NCBI GenBank assembly: GCA_003667245.1
Contig: RCNN01000245.1
Coordinates: forward strand, 1-46,464
DNA: 46,464 nucleotides
Direction of reading: 5' to 3'
From: Heterostelium multicystogenum
Lineage: Eukaryota; Evosea; Eumycetozoa; Acytosteliales; Acytosteliaceae
The notes below the pieces were generated by a model, which did no database searches, had not been told where the DNA came from, and saw only the letters and a list, made by a program, of their open reading frames with translations. Shown here in pieces: positions 35,139 to 44,361 of the stretch; the stretch's first letter is position 1, and each line of letters begins with the position of its first letter. Both the position numbers and the translations under genes were made by a program.

Positions 35139-35348
35139 CATGCTCCAAAATACTCCGAACATGACATTCTATGACAGAACTTATGCAATAAAAAATACAA
35201 ACAAATCACTATTCATTCAATCAAAGAATCACTCTGCACAAAAAAAACTCGACACTGATGACTCAAGACCATAATATTCTATCTATCATGAAAATATCCA
35301 AAAATACTGTCAAAAGTCCAAAGGACATGAATTTGGATTTGAAATTTC

Positions 35349-35369
35349 TTTCTTTTTGGCAAAAAGAAA
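35349..35369. repeat. inverted repeat, 9-bp stem, GGC loop
   Basis: TTTCTTTTT-GGC-AAAAAGAAA, a perfect nine-base stem with a three-base loop, directly 5' of a second inverted repeat. Confidence 0.7.
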
Positions 35370-35377
35370 AATCTTAA

Positions 35378-35410
35378 GTGGATTGAGCCTAAGGCTCACC
35401 TTGGGTCCAC
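35378..35410. repeat. GC-rich nested inverted repeat
   Basis: An outer GTGGA/TCCAC stem encloses a perfect TGAGCC-TAA-GGCTCA hairpin. This is the most GC-rich element in the spacer, about 110 bases upstream of the serine racemase ATG. It could be a structured RNA or regulatory element; it does not match a tRNA. Confidence 0.55.
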
Positions 35411-35515
35411 TCGCACATGCTTTTTATGTATCAATTTTAAATTAAATTGAATTATTATTATAAAATTAATTGATTCTAAAGGAAAAGGAAAGACTTTGCA
35501 TTGTCTAAAAGCGGA

Positions 35516-36829
35516 ATGGATTGTAATACTATTGAGTTGTCGGTGTCGCAGACACAGCAGCAGTCTGAACAACAGTTTGCTGTCTCATTTGAAGATATCA
35601 AAGATGCCTATGAGAGAAATCAAACCACACATTCACAAGACACCGGTAATGACAAGCGTGTCGATCAACGAGATCGCTGGAAAGGAGTTGGTTCTCAAGT
35701 GTGAGAATCCTCCAGAAGGTCGGTGCTTTCAAATTTAGAGGTGCTTGCAATGCTGTATTCAGCTAACTGAAGAGGAGTTGAAGCGTGGTGTTGTGACACA
35801 CAGCAGCGGAAACCATGGTCAAGCATTGGCACTTGCATCAAAGATGAGAGGAACTACAGCCTAATGTGGTCGTACCAAACAATGCACCAAAGAGTAAGTA
35901 GACTAGGTACTAGGTCTCGCATCAAAGTTAGGTGTGTGCAACACGTATACTAACTAATCAAAAACACTACTCTTTCATAATAACCAGTTAAGTTGGATTG
36001 CAATCCGTGGATATGGTGCTAATGTACATTGGCGAGCCAACCTTGGAAGCTCGTGAGAGTGGAGTTGCAAAGTTGATCCAGGAGCATGGTGCTACTTTGA
36101 TTCATCCATTCGACAACAAAGAAGTTATTGCTGGTCAGGGTACTGTCGCAATCGAATTATTGTCACAAGTCGAGAACTTAGATGCCATTATCGTCCCAAT
36201 TGGTGGAGGGGTGTTGTATGTATAATCTCCTCTAACTATTGATTCCATAACAAACTAACTTCATCTTTTATTATTATTATTCAGTGTTCAGGTGTCTCAA
36301 TTGCAGCAAAGAGAATCAATCCTGAAATTAAGATTATTGGAGTTGAGCCAACTGGTGCTAATGACGCATATCGTTCATTTAAACAAGGAGAAAGACTTGC
36401 ACACCTCCAAGGAAACCCAACACTATTGCCGACGGACTTTTGACAACTCTCGGCGACTTAACATGGCCAGTCATTAAATCACATGTAAACAGCATTATCA
36501 CTGTAGATGACAACGAAATTAAAGCAGCCATGAAGGTATGTTGCAACAAGAGATAGTTACTACTTCTTCTAATTTGTCAACTAATATATATTACACTAAT
36601 ACAGTTGGTATGGGACAGAATGAAATTGATTATTGAACCATCATCTGCAACAGTTTTTGGCAGCTGTTCTTTCAAATGAATTCAAACAACTCTATGGACA
36701 AGACGGAAATACAAGAGAATCGGTTTGATTGTAACAGGTGGAAATGTAGATTTGGCAAAGGGCTTACTTTCTTTAGTTAAGCTTGGGATCGATTATGCAG
36801 ATAATTTAGTTTATCATTTAAATCAATGA
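35516..36829 (+). CDS. srr: serine racemase / threonine dehydratase (PLP fold type II)
   Basis: PLP enzyme interconverting L- and D-serine and eliminating water from serine. Start ATG 35516 ([12 protein letters not shown]). The order is exactly that of serine racemase: [12 protein letters not shown]; a ...[18 protein letters not shown] block; [14 protein letters not shown] with the Schiff-base Lys; [60 protein letters not shown]; the glycine loop [41 protein letters not shown]; and VTGGNVDLA. The LVWDRMK and GGNVDL blocks fit serine racemase better than biosynthetic threonine dehydratase, and no C-terminal regulatory domain follows. Introns: about 35894-35987, 36217-36285 and 36537-36603. Single-base frame changes occur near 35640, 35720, 35865, 36000-36030, 36390-36430 and 36655-36715. 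Complete except for these breaks. Confidence 0.85.
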
Positions 36830-37249
36830 ATAAACCAATATGTATAGTTAAGGTTTAATCGGCAATTAAAAGTATGTTTGGATTCAATGAAGCATCGATT
36901 AGAGATTATCTATAGCTTGATCTATGAGATAACATTTCGCTCTATAGTACAGCAATTGCTTGACAGTTGACTGGATATCCATTCATCATTTATGAGTAAT
37001 GGAGTCAACAATGATGTGGTCCTTTAATAGAGTTTGTTTCTGTTGAAGATTCTCTAGGTTTGAGTTATAATAGTAAATTTGTTCGATTGAAACATAACTA
37101 TGTCATTACCAAAATCGAGGAGCATTAGGATAGGTCAATTCGAAACGAGGCGAAAAAAGAACTATCTTTCTCATCGAGTAATCTTACTATGTCAGCGTAG
37201 TGCCTTACTCTTGCATGCAAATATCCATTGTATGTACATCTTTCAGTTT
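36830..37249. other. intergenic region between convergent genes
   Basis: Downstream of both serine racemase (plus) and the ankyrin gene (minus). It is less AT-rich than other spacers and holds short coding-like scraps on both strands but no usable frame. It may contain decayed gene sequence. Confidence 0.4.
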
Positions 37250-38319
37250 CTATTCTCGTAGAAATATTTTAGTATATGGAAATGGCCTTCCTTTGCTGCC
37301 GAGTCCAATGTATTGTTGAACAGTATATAAACGTTTTGATTTATATGGTTTCTGCAACCCTTCTGTGCGATTCTCAGTTAGAAATTTCACCACGTCTAGG
37401 TGGCCCCCAAGCGCCGCATAATGAAGTGCTGATTCATCACAGCCTTCTGTGCGGTTCTCATGAAGATATTGGACAACCTGCAAGTTTCCATTTTTGGCCG
37501 CTTCGTTCATGGCCCTGATTGTGCAGCCTTCAGTGCGATTCTCGTGTAACCAGCGTACCACGTGAAGGTGCCCATTGATTGCAGCATAGTTCATGGCCTC
37601 TGCGGTGCAGCCTTCGGTTCGGTTCTCATGCAACCACTTCACCACATCCAGAAATCCATGCTCTGCTGCGCGGTTCATAGCCCGCTTTTCCAGCGTGGTA
37701 CTTCCAAACTTTGTGTGCAGGTATTTGATAATCTCCAAGTGTCCATGTCTTGCTGCGTCAGAAAATGCTTTGATGGAGAGTGGCCTTTTTGTCTCAGCCA
37801 GGTACTGGACCACCTCAAAATGTCCTCTTGCAGCAGCACCCTCGATCACATCGACATCACACACAAACTTTAAATCCCTTGGATTTCTTGTCGAAGTACT
37901 TGAGAATATCTAGGCGTCCATGAGTTGCAGCAACATTGTAGGCTCTCACATTGAGAGGCGATGGTAGCAGACGCGCATATTTCTTGATCAGATATTTGAC
38001 GACTTCCATCTCACCCTGTCGGATTGAGATGTACACAGACAGCATATATCTATTGAATTCATCGGATGGCTTTAAAATTTTTCCAGCACGTTTGGCTTGC
38101 TTCTTATCCAACCTATTCAACTCAAAGAAGTATCTGTCTATGTACCTGTACCGTATCAGCTGATCTGGAAACTGAGTGAGTTGCTCCCAGTTAAATCTCA
38201 AAAGCACAGGATCAAAACAGTTTGATAAATACGAATGTATATCCTTTACCAAAGAGAATATTATCCTTCTTAGAAATATATGATTGAAAACTATTTCTAA
38301 ATAAATGAATATCTAACAT
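37250..38319 (-). CDS. dictyostelid ankyrin-repeat protein (ENRTEGC type)
   Basis: Likely a cytosolic protein-binding repeat protein of the large dictyostelid ankyrin family. The start is probably ATG 38319 (MLDIHLFRNSF). The N-terminal module (LVKDIHSYLSNCFDPVLLRF and RYRYIDRYFFELNR) is the conserved non-ankyrin cap of this family. Then come eight to nine ankyrin-type repeats of about 33 residues. The last four share the core WLHENRTEGCTxxAMNxAAxNGHLxVV with near-identical wording. The C-terminus is GSKGRPFPYTKIFLRE. Two frame changes are needed: near 38250, and in the GT-repeat near 37862-37868, where GFKV would join CDVDVIEGAAARGHFEVVQY. About 345 residues after repair. Partners unknown. 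Confidence 0.8.
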
Positions 38320-38844
38320 ATTGTATCTTTATGTGAATATATGTGTGTGTGCCACTAAGCAGACTTTAATTTAATTAAATTAATAATGATTTATTCTTCC
38401 GATTAGTTGCAAATTTTGCTTCCTTCTTTTTTTACTAAATCTTATTTACCAGATTGTTATCATATCAAAGTAATCGAAATTTGAAACCAATTGATAGAAA
38501 TTAATTGGAGTTTCATAAGCTACTCATTAAATATATAATATCATCAGAGTTGCTGGATGATAAACATTAGTATATTTATAGTTTTATTTGGTCTGACTAA
38601 AAAAGTCAAAGTCTATAGTGAGAAAGGACTTCCAATGTCAAACATGCCAAAAAAGACTCCAACATCATTTTCCAATAAAAAAACAAAATTTGGTTTTTGA
38701 AAAATCTCATCATCAACAGTTGTTTTTATTACTCTTAATTTATTTATTGCCTTTTTTGTAGTATCCTTTTATCATTTATTTAGTTGTTATTATTTATATT
38801 ATCTAAAGCTATATTCACCTATATCATAATAATAACAACAATAA
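38320..38844. other. divergent promoter region
   Basis: About 525 bases between the ankyrin gene (minus) and the PARG gene (plus), AT-rich with TGTG and ATTTATTT repeats. It must carry both promoters. No gene or clear motif. Confidence 0.5.
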
Positions 38845-40853
38845 ATGGCTGATAAAAATAATAATCTTATTACTAATTATTTTGAAAAATCAACTTCTAA
38901 TATACAATCTACTGGTAACACCAACACTAACTCAAGCACCACCACCACATCTTCGACTGTGAATGGTAATAATAAAAGAAATGGATCATCCCTAGATGGT
39001 AATGTTAGAAATAGTAATAATAATAATAGTAGTAGTAGTCGTAGTGATAGTGGTATAAACAACAATAACAAAAATAGTAATAATAGTAATAGTAATACAT
39101 TGTCAAACACTGTCAAACTCTACCGATGAATCATACCAAGTACTAAAGAAAATGAAATCAGATACCGATAACAATGGCAATAGTAGCAACTCACAATACA
39201 AACCAAATAAGAACTATAAAGTAACGAACAGTCAAGACAAGAACGGAAGTTTGGGCAGCAATGGCAGTGACGGGTTGTTCGATGATGTCGACCTGTTCTT
39301 GTCACCAACACAACCCTACGACATGAGTGAGGAGGAGCTGCTGATAAAGTCGCAGCAGTCGTCGATCAGCTTGATACCGGACAGCTCTGCGAAAGAGAAG
39401 TACAAGGAGGTCTGGAACTCAGAGTATGTCAAGCTGCCCTGCGCAATGGCAAACACAATCTTCATGGAGCAGAAGCGCACCAGCAAGTGGTACATCGTCA
39501 TCTCGGTGTTTGAAAAGCATATCAAGAACTGCGATGAGCTCGAGGAGGCCATCAAGAAGTACAACCCAAGATGCGCTTGGGACTTCCAAGGTCTCCATGA
39601 CTTTTTTGAAACCGAATATTCAGAGTCCGAGGTGCAGGAGTTCTTTACAAAGACACTGCCCTTCATCAAGCATCGTGCACAGCAATTGCCGTTCTTGTGT
39701 CCGCGCCCGATCCCTCTGTTAGAGAAATCTGTCGACAAAGAAATAAGTCTCTCTCAACTCCAGGTATCGTCGTTGCTCGCCAACGCATTCCTCTGCACAA
39801 TGCCAAGACAGGGTGGCACAGGTACAAAGTTCCCAACATTTAACTTCCACTCTCTCTACTCTGCGCCATGCACTCCTGCACGTGCTGCCAAATTAAAGTG
39901 TATTATAAATTATTTAAAAGAATTGCAAATATGAGTAAGTGGAATAGCTGTAGACTTGTGTTTAGAGCGCATGGATATTAACTTGATCATTTAGAATTGG
40001 ACGGAGTTATCTCATTCCACAGACAGGTAACATCTGAAAATGAAATACCAGACTGGGAAAAAAGCGAAGCACAACTACAGGATTTTATGGTTTATAAAGA
40101 TGGAACCATTGAGGACAATGGTGTTGGATATTTACAGGTTGATTTTGCAAACAAATTGATTGGTGGAGGTGTTTTGGGACATGTAAGTTGGAATCAAGAT
40201 TCTGATGACCATTTAGATTATTAATGACATTTAAATATTGTTGTTGGAAATAGGGTTGTGTACAAGAGGAAATTAGATTCATGATAAATCCAGAGTTGAT
40301 TGTTTCGAGATTATTCACAGCACAGCTTCAAGAAAATGAAGCTGTAATTATCACTGGTGCCGAGAGATTTTCAAACTACACAGGATATGGAGATACCTTC
40401 CAATGGGCAGGTGATCATGTTGACACTACACCTTTCGACAACAAGGGTAGAAGAATGACATCTATAGTCGCGATCGATGCAATCAAGTTATATGGAGATC
40501 CCTTCAACCAATACTCACCAAACAACTTCGATCGTGAGTTGATAAAGAGTTACACTGGATTCTATGACCGTTACTCCATGACTGTGCCAATCCCACTGGC
40601 TACTGGTAATTGGGGATGCGGTGTCTTTGGTGGTGATAAATATCTAAAGAGCATCATACAGCTCATGAGTGCATCACAAGCCGGAAGAAAGGTCCATTAC
40701 TATTCTTATGGTGACGAATTGTTTGCCAACGAATTGACAGCTATGATTGAAATTTTGGTAAGAAGCAATACTACTGTTGGAGAAATCTACACTTCTCTTT
40801 GGCAGTACTATAAGTTTACTCAAAGAAACAAAATCAATCATGCCATTTTTTAA
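38845..40853 (+). CDS. parg: poly(ADP-ribose) glycohydrolase
   Basis: PARG removes poly(ADP-ribose) chains made by PARPs in DNA repair. Start ATG 38845. The first 120 residues are disordered, Asn/Ser/Thr-rich, and begin with NNLITNYF, close to a PCNA-interacting (PIP) motif. The helical part contains LPFLCPRPIPLL and SLSQLQVSSLLANAFLCTMP, both PARG hallmarks. The macrodomain part has GYLQVDFANKLIGGGVLGH, joined across an intron (40183-40253) to GCVQEEIRFMINPELIVSRL: the GGG...QEE catalytic signature with both glutamates intact. ERFSNYTGYGDTFQWAG and DRELIKSYTGFYD follow, as in the family. The other intron ends at 39994. Frame changes near 39110 (inside the Asn/Ser tract) and 39935 (a TGA before the donor) are needed. 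All catalytic-domain blocks are otherwise continuous. About 610 residues. Confidence 0.92.
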
Positions 40854-41048
40854 ATACTTGGAAGCTCATTTTGGATAAAGGTTATTAATAATAACATTGG
40901 AAAAGACAATAATTAAACTGAATAATACATAGCTCCAAGAGAGATAAAGATTCAATAATATTTAATAATTTATTTTGAAGTATTTACAAGTGATAATCAA
41001 ATATTTGATTATAAAGATTGTTGGATTCCAGGAAATAATAATATTTCT

Positions 41049-41261
41049 TTATATTGGGACTCCTTTTCGGCAATCTCTTCCGCATCCATTGAAACAGCAT
41101 AGGTATCCAGCTGGGCAACTTTGTTGGGTGCATAATGTCGTACAAGGACCTGTGGCTCCTGGCTTAATAGTCGGACACTTTAAAGCTTGTGCCTCTGCAT
41201 AGAATGGTAGCGCAATGGCAATAATGAACAAAATGGATAATATAATTAAAGTAGTTTTCAT
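41049..41261 (-). CDS. small secreted WAP-like cysteine-rich peptide
   Basis: Single exon, 70 residues. The first 24 residues (MKTTLIILSILFIIAIALPF...) form a clear signal peptide ending AEA. The mature 45 residues contain eight cysteines in the order C..C..C..C..CC..C..C (KCPTIKP, GPCTTLCTQQSCPAGYLCC, NGCGRDC), the spacing of a whey-acidic-protein four-disulfide core. WAP domains are often protease inhibitors or antimicrobial, but function cannot be inferred from this alone. The frame is intact. Neighbours are PARG (convergent) and the tandem ADF-H gene on the same strand. Confidence 0.75.
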   Translation of the reverse strand: MKTTLIILSILFIIAIALPFYAEAQALKCPTIKPGATGPCTTLCTQQSCPAGYLCCFNGCGRDCRKGVPI

Positions 41262-41972
41262 TTTAATTAAATTTATTTGATATTTGAGTTGGAATTTGAA
41301 ATGATCATTACAAATTGTAAACTATTTAAATATTTAGTGGAAGTGGTCCTCTTCTTGTATTTGAAGATGTCAAAGTGTAAAAAATCTCCACTGACACGTC
41401 AGGAATTGAAAAACCAAATTTACTTCAAATCTCAATTCTAATCTCAATCAAGGTACTTCTAATAAATTTATTGGAAACGGTTATGTCGTTATTTGTTTGT
41501 AAATAAATGATTCATAATGAAGTTGGTTGTCATTGTAGAAATTTAGTGTAATTTAAACGAATTTTACCTGGTTTTTAAAGTTGTTTAATTTTTCACTTGG
41601 AAAAAGTTGTAACCCAACAAAAGATTCATCATTGAATCAAAAATAAAGAATTGGAAACGATGTGTCATGAATTCATGAAATTTAAAGAACATCTATCAAT
41701 TAAAAGTGTTTAAGGAAATGTAAAATCCATTAGGTCCCTTTGAAAATTATTTTTGAATGATAACTGGTTAATTCTGATAAGAATGGAGAATTGAAATATT
41801 CTCTAAATATTCTCTAAATGATCTGGTGTTTCTTGATAGATATCATTTACCTGTTCTTTCTATTTTATTTGGAATGTAAATAAAAAATGAATATTTAATT
41901 TTATTCTTATGTATTAGAGGAACTATGAGATCTTCACATTGAGGTATTCATAAAGATGCAATACCACTATTT
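41262..41972. other. AT-rich spacer
   Basis: About 700 bases between two minus-strand genes. A direct repeat (ATATTCTCTAA, near 41797-41819) is the only feature noticed. Confidence 0.5.
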
Positions 41973-43144
41973 TTAGTTTGATTTGCTTCCTTTCAATGAT
42001 TGAATCTTTGAATCCAAAATTTCATTAGTTAATTCTTTGGTAATCTCTGCATAAAGAGCAATGGAAATTGGCTAAAGATAATTGGTGAGTTAGATATTAC
42101 ATCTTTAATATTTTTAGAGATGTATACTTACAGAGAAAAATTCATCTACAACACCTTTGTGGGATGTAATCTTTCCTTTGAACATTGGAGAAACGTTGAT
42201 TCCAACCCAATTGATCTGAGCAACTTTTGTTGTGACGCTGTTGTCAATACGATCCGATACTTTGACTAGACCATAGTTGACTTGATCTGCACGAAGATTT
42301 GATACTAATTCATCAAGTCCACCCGAGCCACTTCCTACTAACTTCAACTGGCTGTCCCCTTCATATCCTATCAAAATCCAATTGGTTGGTGATTGTGGTG
42401 ATTTTACAGTGCTCAAAAGTGACTTCAATCCATCATGGTCAATGAATGATAGCTGGTGGGTGTTGCTAGTGTTTACAGTTGGTAGCTTGACGGTGTTTCC
42501 AGCTCGACTTCCATATGGATTGGCTGAGCCAGCACTTGTTAAATGTGGTGCCTTTGAGGTGGTGTTCTTTGGTGTAACATCACCAGTTCTGTTTCTTGAA
42601 CCACTGGCATCTTGAACTTTGTTATTAATTTCCTCTTCAGTAACTTCGCTCTTGAGTGAAGCAATAATCTCTACATTGTAATGACCAAGCAACTTTGTAA
42701 TAGATGATTTATTTGTTCCATTTCTTGCTTTTTCAATACCCTTAACATTTTCACCGATCCAAGTTAAATATACATATCTAAAGTAAATTCATTCATAATA
42801 GACTCGCCAATTAATATTGAATATGAAGGAATCACAATTTAATACACATACTTATCATTTTGGACATTATCAATTACGTCAACCACTCTCAAAATGGCAT
42901 AAGACATTTTATCCTCTTGAAGATATGGGATTAATTCATTGATACCATTCGATCCGGTTGCCTCCAATTTGATGTGGTTTGGTGATCCATTATAGTTGAC
43001 GAGGATCCAATTGATTTTATTTCCACTGGTATGGACAGCTTGAACAGCTTGATTGAACTCCTCTCTATTGGAAATTTGTACTTCATTTCCACTTTCTCCT
43101 GGTGCATGTGTTGCAGATCCCTTAGCCTTTAATTGACTTGCCAT
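41973..43144 (-). CDS. tandem ADF-H (coactosin-like) actin-binding protein
   Basis: Exons 43144-42852, 42777-42132 and 42071-41973 splice in frame (GTATGT...TTTAG; GTAAGT...TTTAG) to 345 residues with no frameshift. Residues about 20-140 form one ADF-homology domain: NWILVNYNGSPNHIKLEATG, ELIPYLQEDKMSYAILRVVD, YVYLTWIGENVKGIEKAR. A Ser/Thr/Asn-rich linker (residues 165-210) leads to a second copy: NWILIGYEGDSQLKLVGSGS, LVSNLRADQVNYGLVKVSDR, INWVGINVSPMFKGKI. The VxxYxG, LRVxD and WxGxxV blocks are those of coactosin, which binds F-actin, rather than cofilin or twinfilin. Known coactosins are single-domain of about 145 residues, so this is a duplicated form. It might bridge or cap filaments (inference). 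Cytosolic; no signal peptide. Confidence 0.85.
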
Positions 43145-43566
43145 TTCTTCTTTATAAAATTACAAATAAATAAATAAATATTACCTCTAAATATACAATT
43201 AATTATATTATTGATTGGTATCTAATTTGTTAGTTTCCATCAAATAACACACTTTAATAAGATGCAAAAAATCCAATTTTGTCAAGGACCCACTTTTTTA
43301 ATTGAAAAACCCAAAATGATGGCTTTAAATTTCATTTAATTCTTTGTAAAATTTGCAGTCTCCCTGAAGGATAATATATAAAAAAAATCTTTCCCAAGTA
43401 AACAAAGATAACATCTATTCTGAATGGAGATGTTTCCTCAATTATGTATTTCAACATAGAAAACAAAAAAAGACTCAAACCAAGTTCCTAATTGGTTCTC
43501 CCAAATAACCTCTTCGAAAATCAGGACAACTATATTCCAATAGACTTTAAAATAAAGATTATTGGG
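43145..43566. other. AT-rich spacer
   Basis: About 420 bases upstream of the tandem ADF-H gene, holding its promoter and the 3' flank of the neighbouring fragment. No gene seen. Confidence 0.5.
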
Positions 43567-44200
43567 CTATTTCAATTTGTTTAATTTATTCTTTTTCTTC
43601 TCTTTAACCAACTTTGATTTCTTTTTCAATAAAAGAATAGTACCTACTCCTACTGCTAATAGAACCACAGACAAACAACCACAATGGTTATTATCTTCCA
43701 AGTAGCAAACTTTGATAGCTTTATCTTTACAAACTCTTCGGATGTCATTATTGATAAGTACAGAAAAGTCAGAATCAATAATACAACTTTCACAATATGG
43801 CAATATCATTCCAATCAAAACACCATCCTTGGTTTGATTTACGAGCTGAATGTGAATAACAAAGGTTTGTTGTCAATCAATGCATAAGGAATCTACCATA
43901 AAATGATATATCATTGATTGTCATTCGTAAATAGATCCATTGTTGACTGTTATAACCAATTCTGAACAATCATCGTCATTATTACTTTTGATTGAAGATG
44001 TCGATTCTACAAATATCCTCAGTTGATTCAATCTATCTTTGAATGACCAATTATTGATTGATATCATCAATTTCAAACTATTTTCTGTTAATATGTTAAT
44101 TGTCCTGCAAATTCTACCAATCTACTATTCTTTGAATATTCAATAGTTGCATTGATTTGATCGATTCCTGATAAAGTGAAGATTAATTTAAGGTGTATAC
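43567..44200 (-). pseudogene. 3' remnant of a second IPT-family (Tgr/ComC-like) membrane protein
   Basis: The intact part (from 43818) reads MIGMILPYCESCIIDSDFSV..., then a membrane helix (CLSVVLLAVGVGTILLL) and a Lys-rich tail. Upstream, in other frames, are ILTENSLKLMISINNWSFKD, RLNQLRIFVES and DCSELVITVNNGSIY. These match in order the C-terminal region of the IPT gene at 8759-15094: INKWPFSSALNSLQLVY, ILVLLDIPHFENSITIDPIF, helix, basic tail. So this is the C-terminal 180 or so residues of a related gene. Several frame changes and stops (near 44085, 43955 and 43870) interrupt it, and no EGF or IPT repeats are found upstream, where the DNA turns AT-rich. A truncated pseudogene is more likely than a sequencing problem alone. 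Confidence 0.55.
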
Positions 44201-44361
44201 AGTTTTATTAGTATTAATATTTGCAATATGTTATCAAACCTATCAAAGCATTCATATATATATTATTTATTTATTTATTTCTATAGTATATTTTATTAAT
44301 AAAATATTATTTATAGAATCTTAAAAAGCATAATATTATAGGTAATTTTGAGATCAATAAG

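Larger units (their letters stand above)
34459..35515. other. spacer with orphan C-terminal coding tail and hairpins
   Basis: About 1.05 kb between divergent genes. It includes TG-rich sequence near 34730-34755, a minus-strand coding-like tail at 34943-35138, and two strong inverted repeats at 35349-35410. The rest is AT-rich. Confidence 0.5.

Noticed and set aside
35077..35274. Plus-strand 65-residue frame in the serine racemase upstream spacer
   Set aside because: AT-driven composition and overlap with a better-looking minus-strand tail.
41049..41202. Plus-strand frame overlapping the small secreted peptide
   Set aside because: The minus strand has a signal peptide and eight ordered cysteines; the plus frame has no feature.
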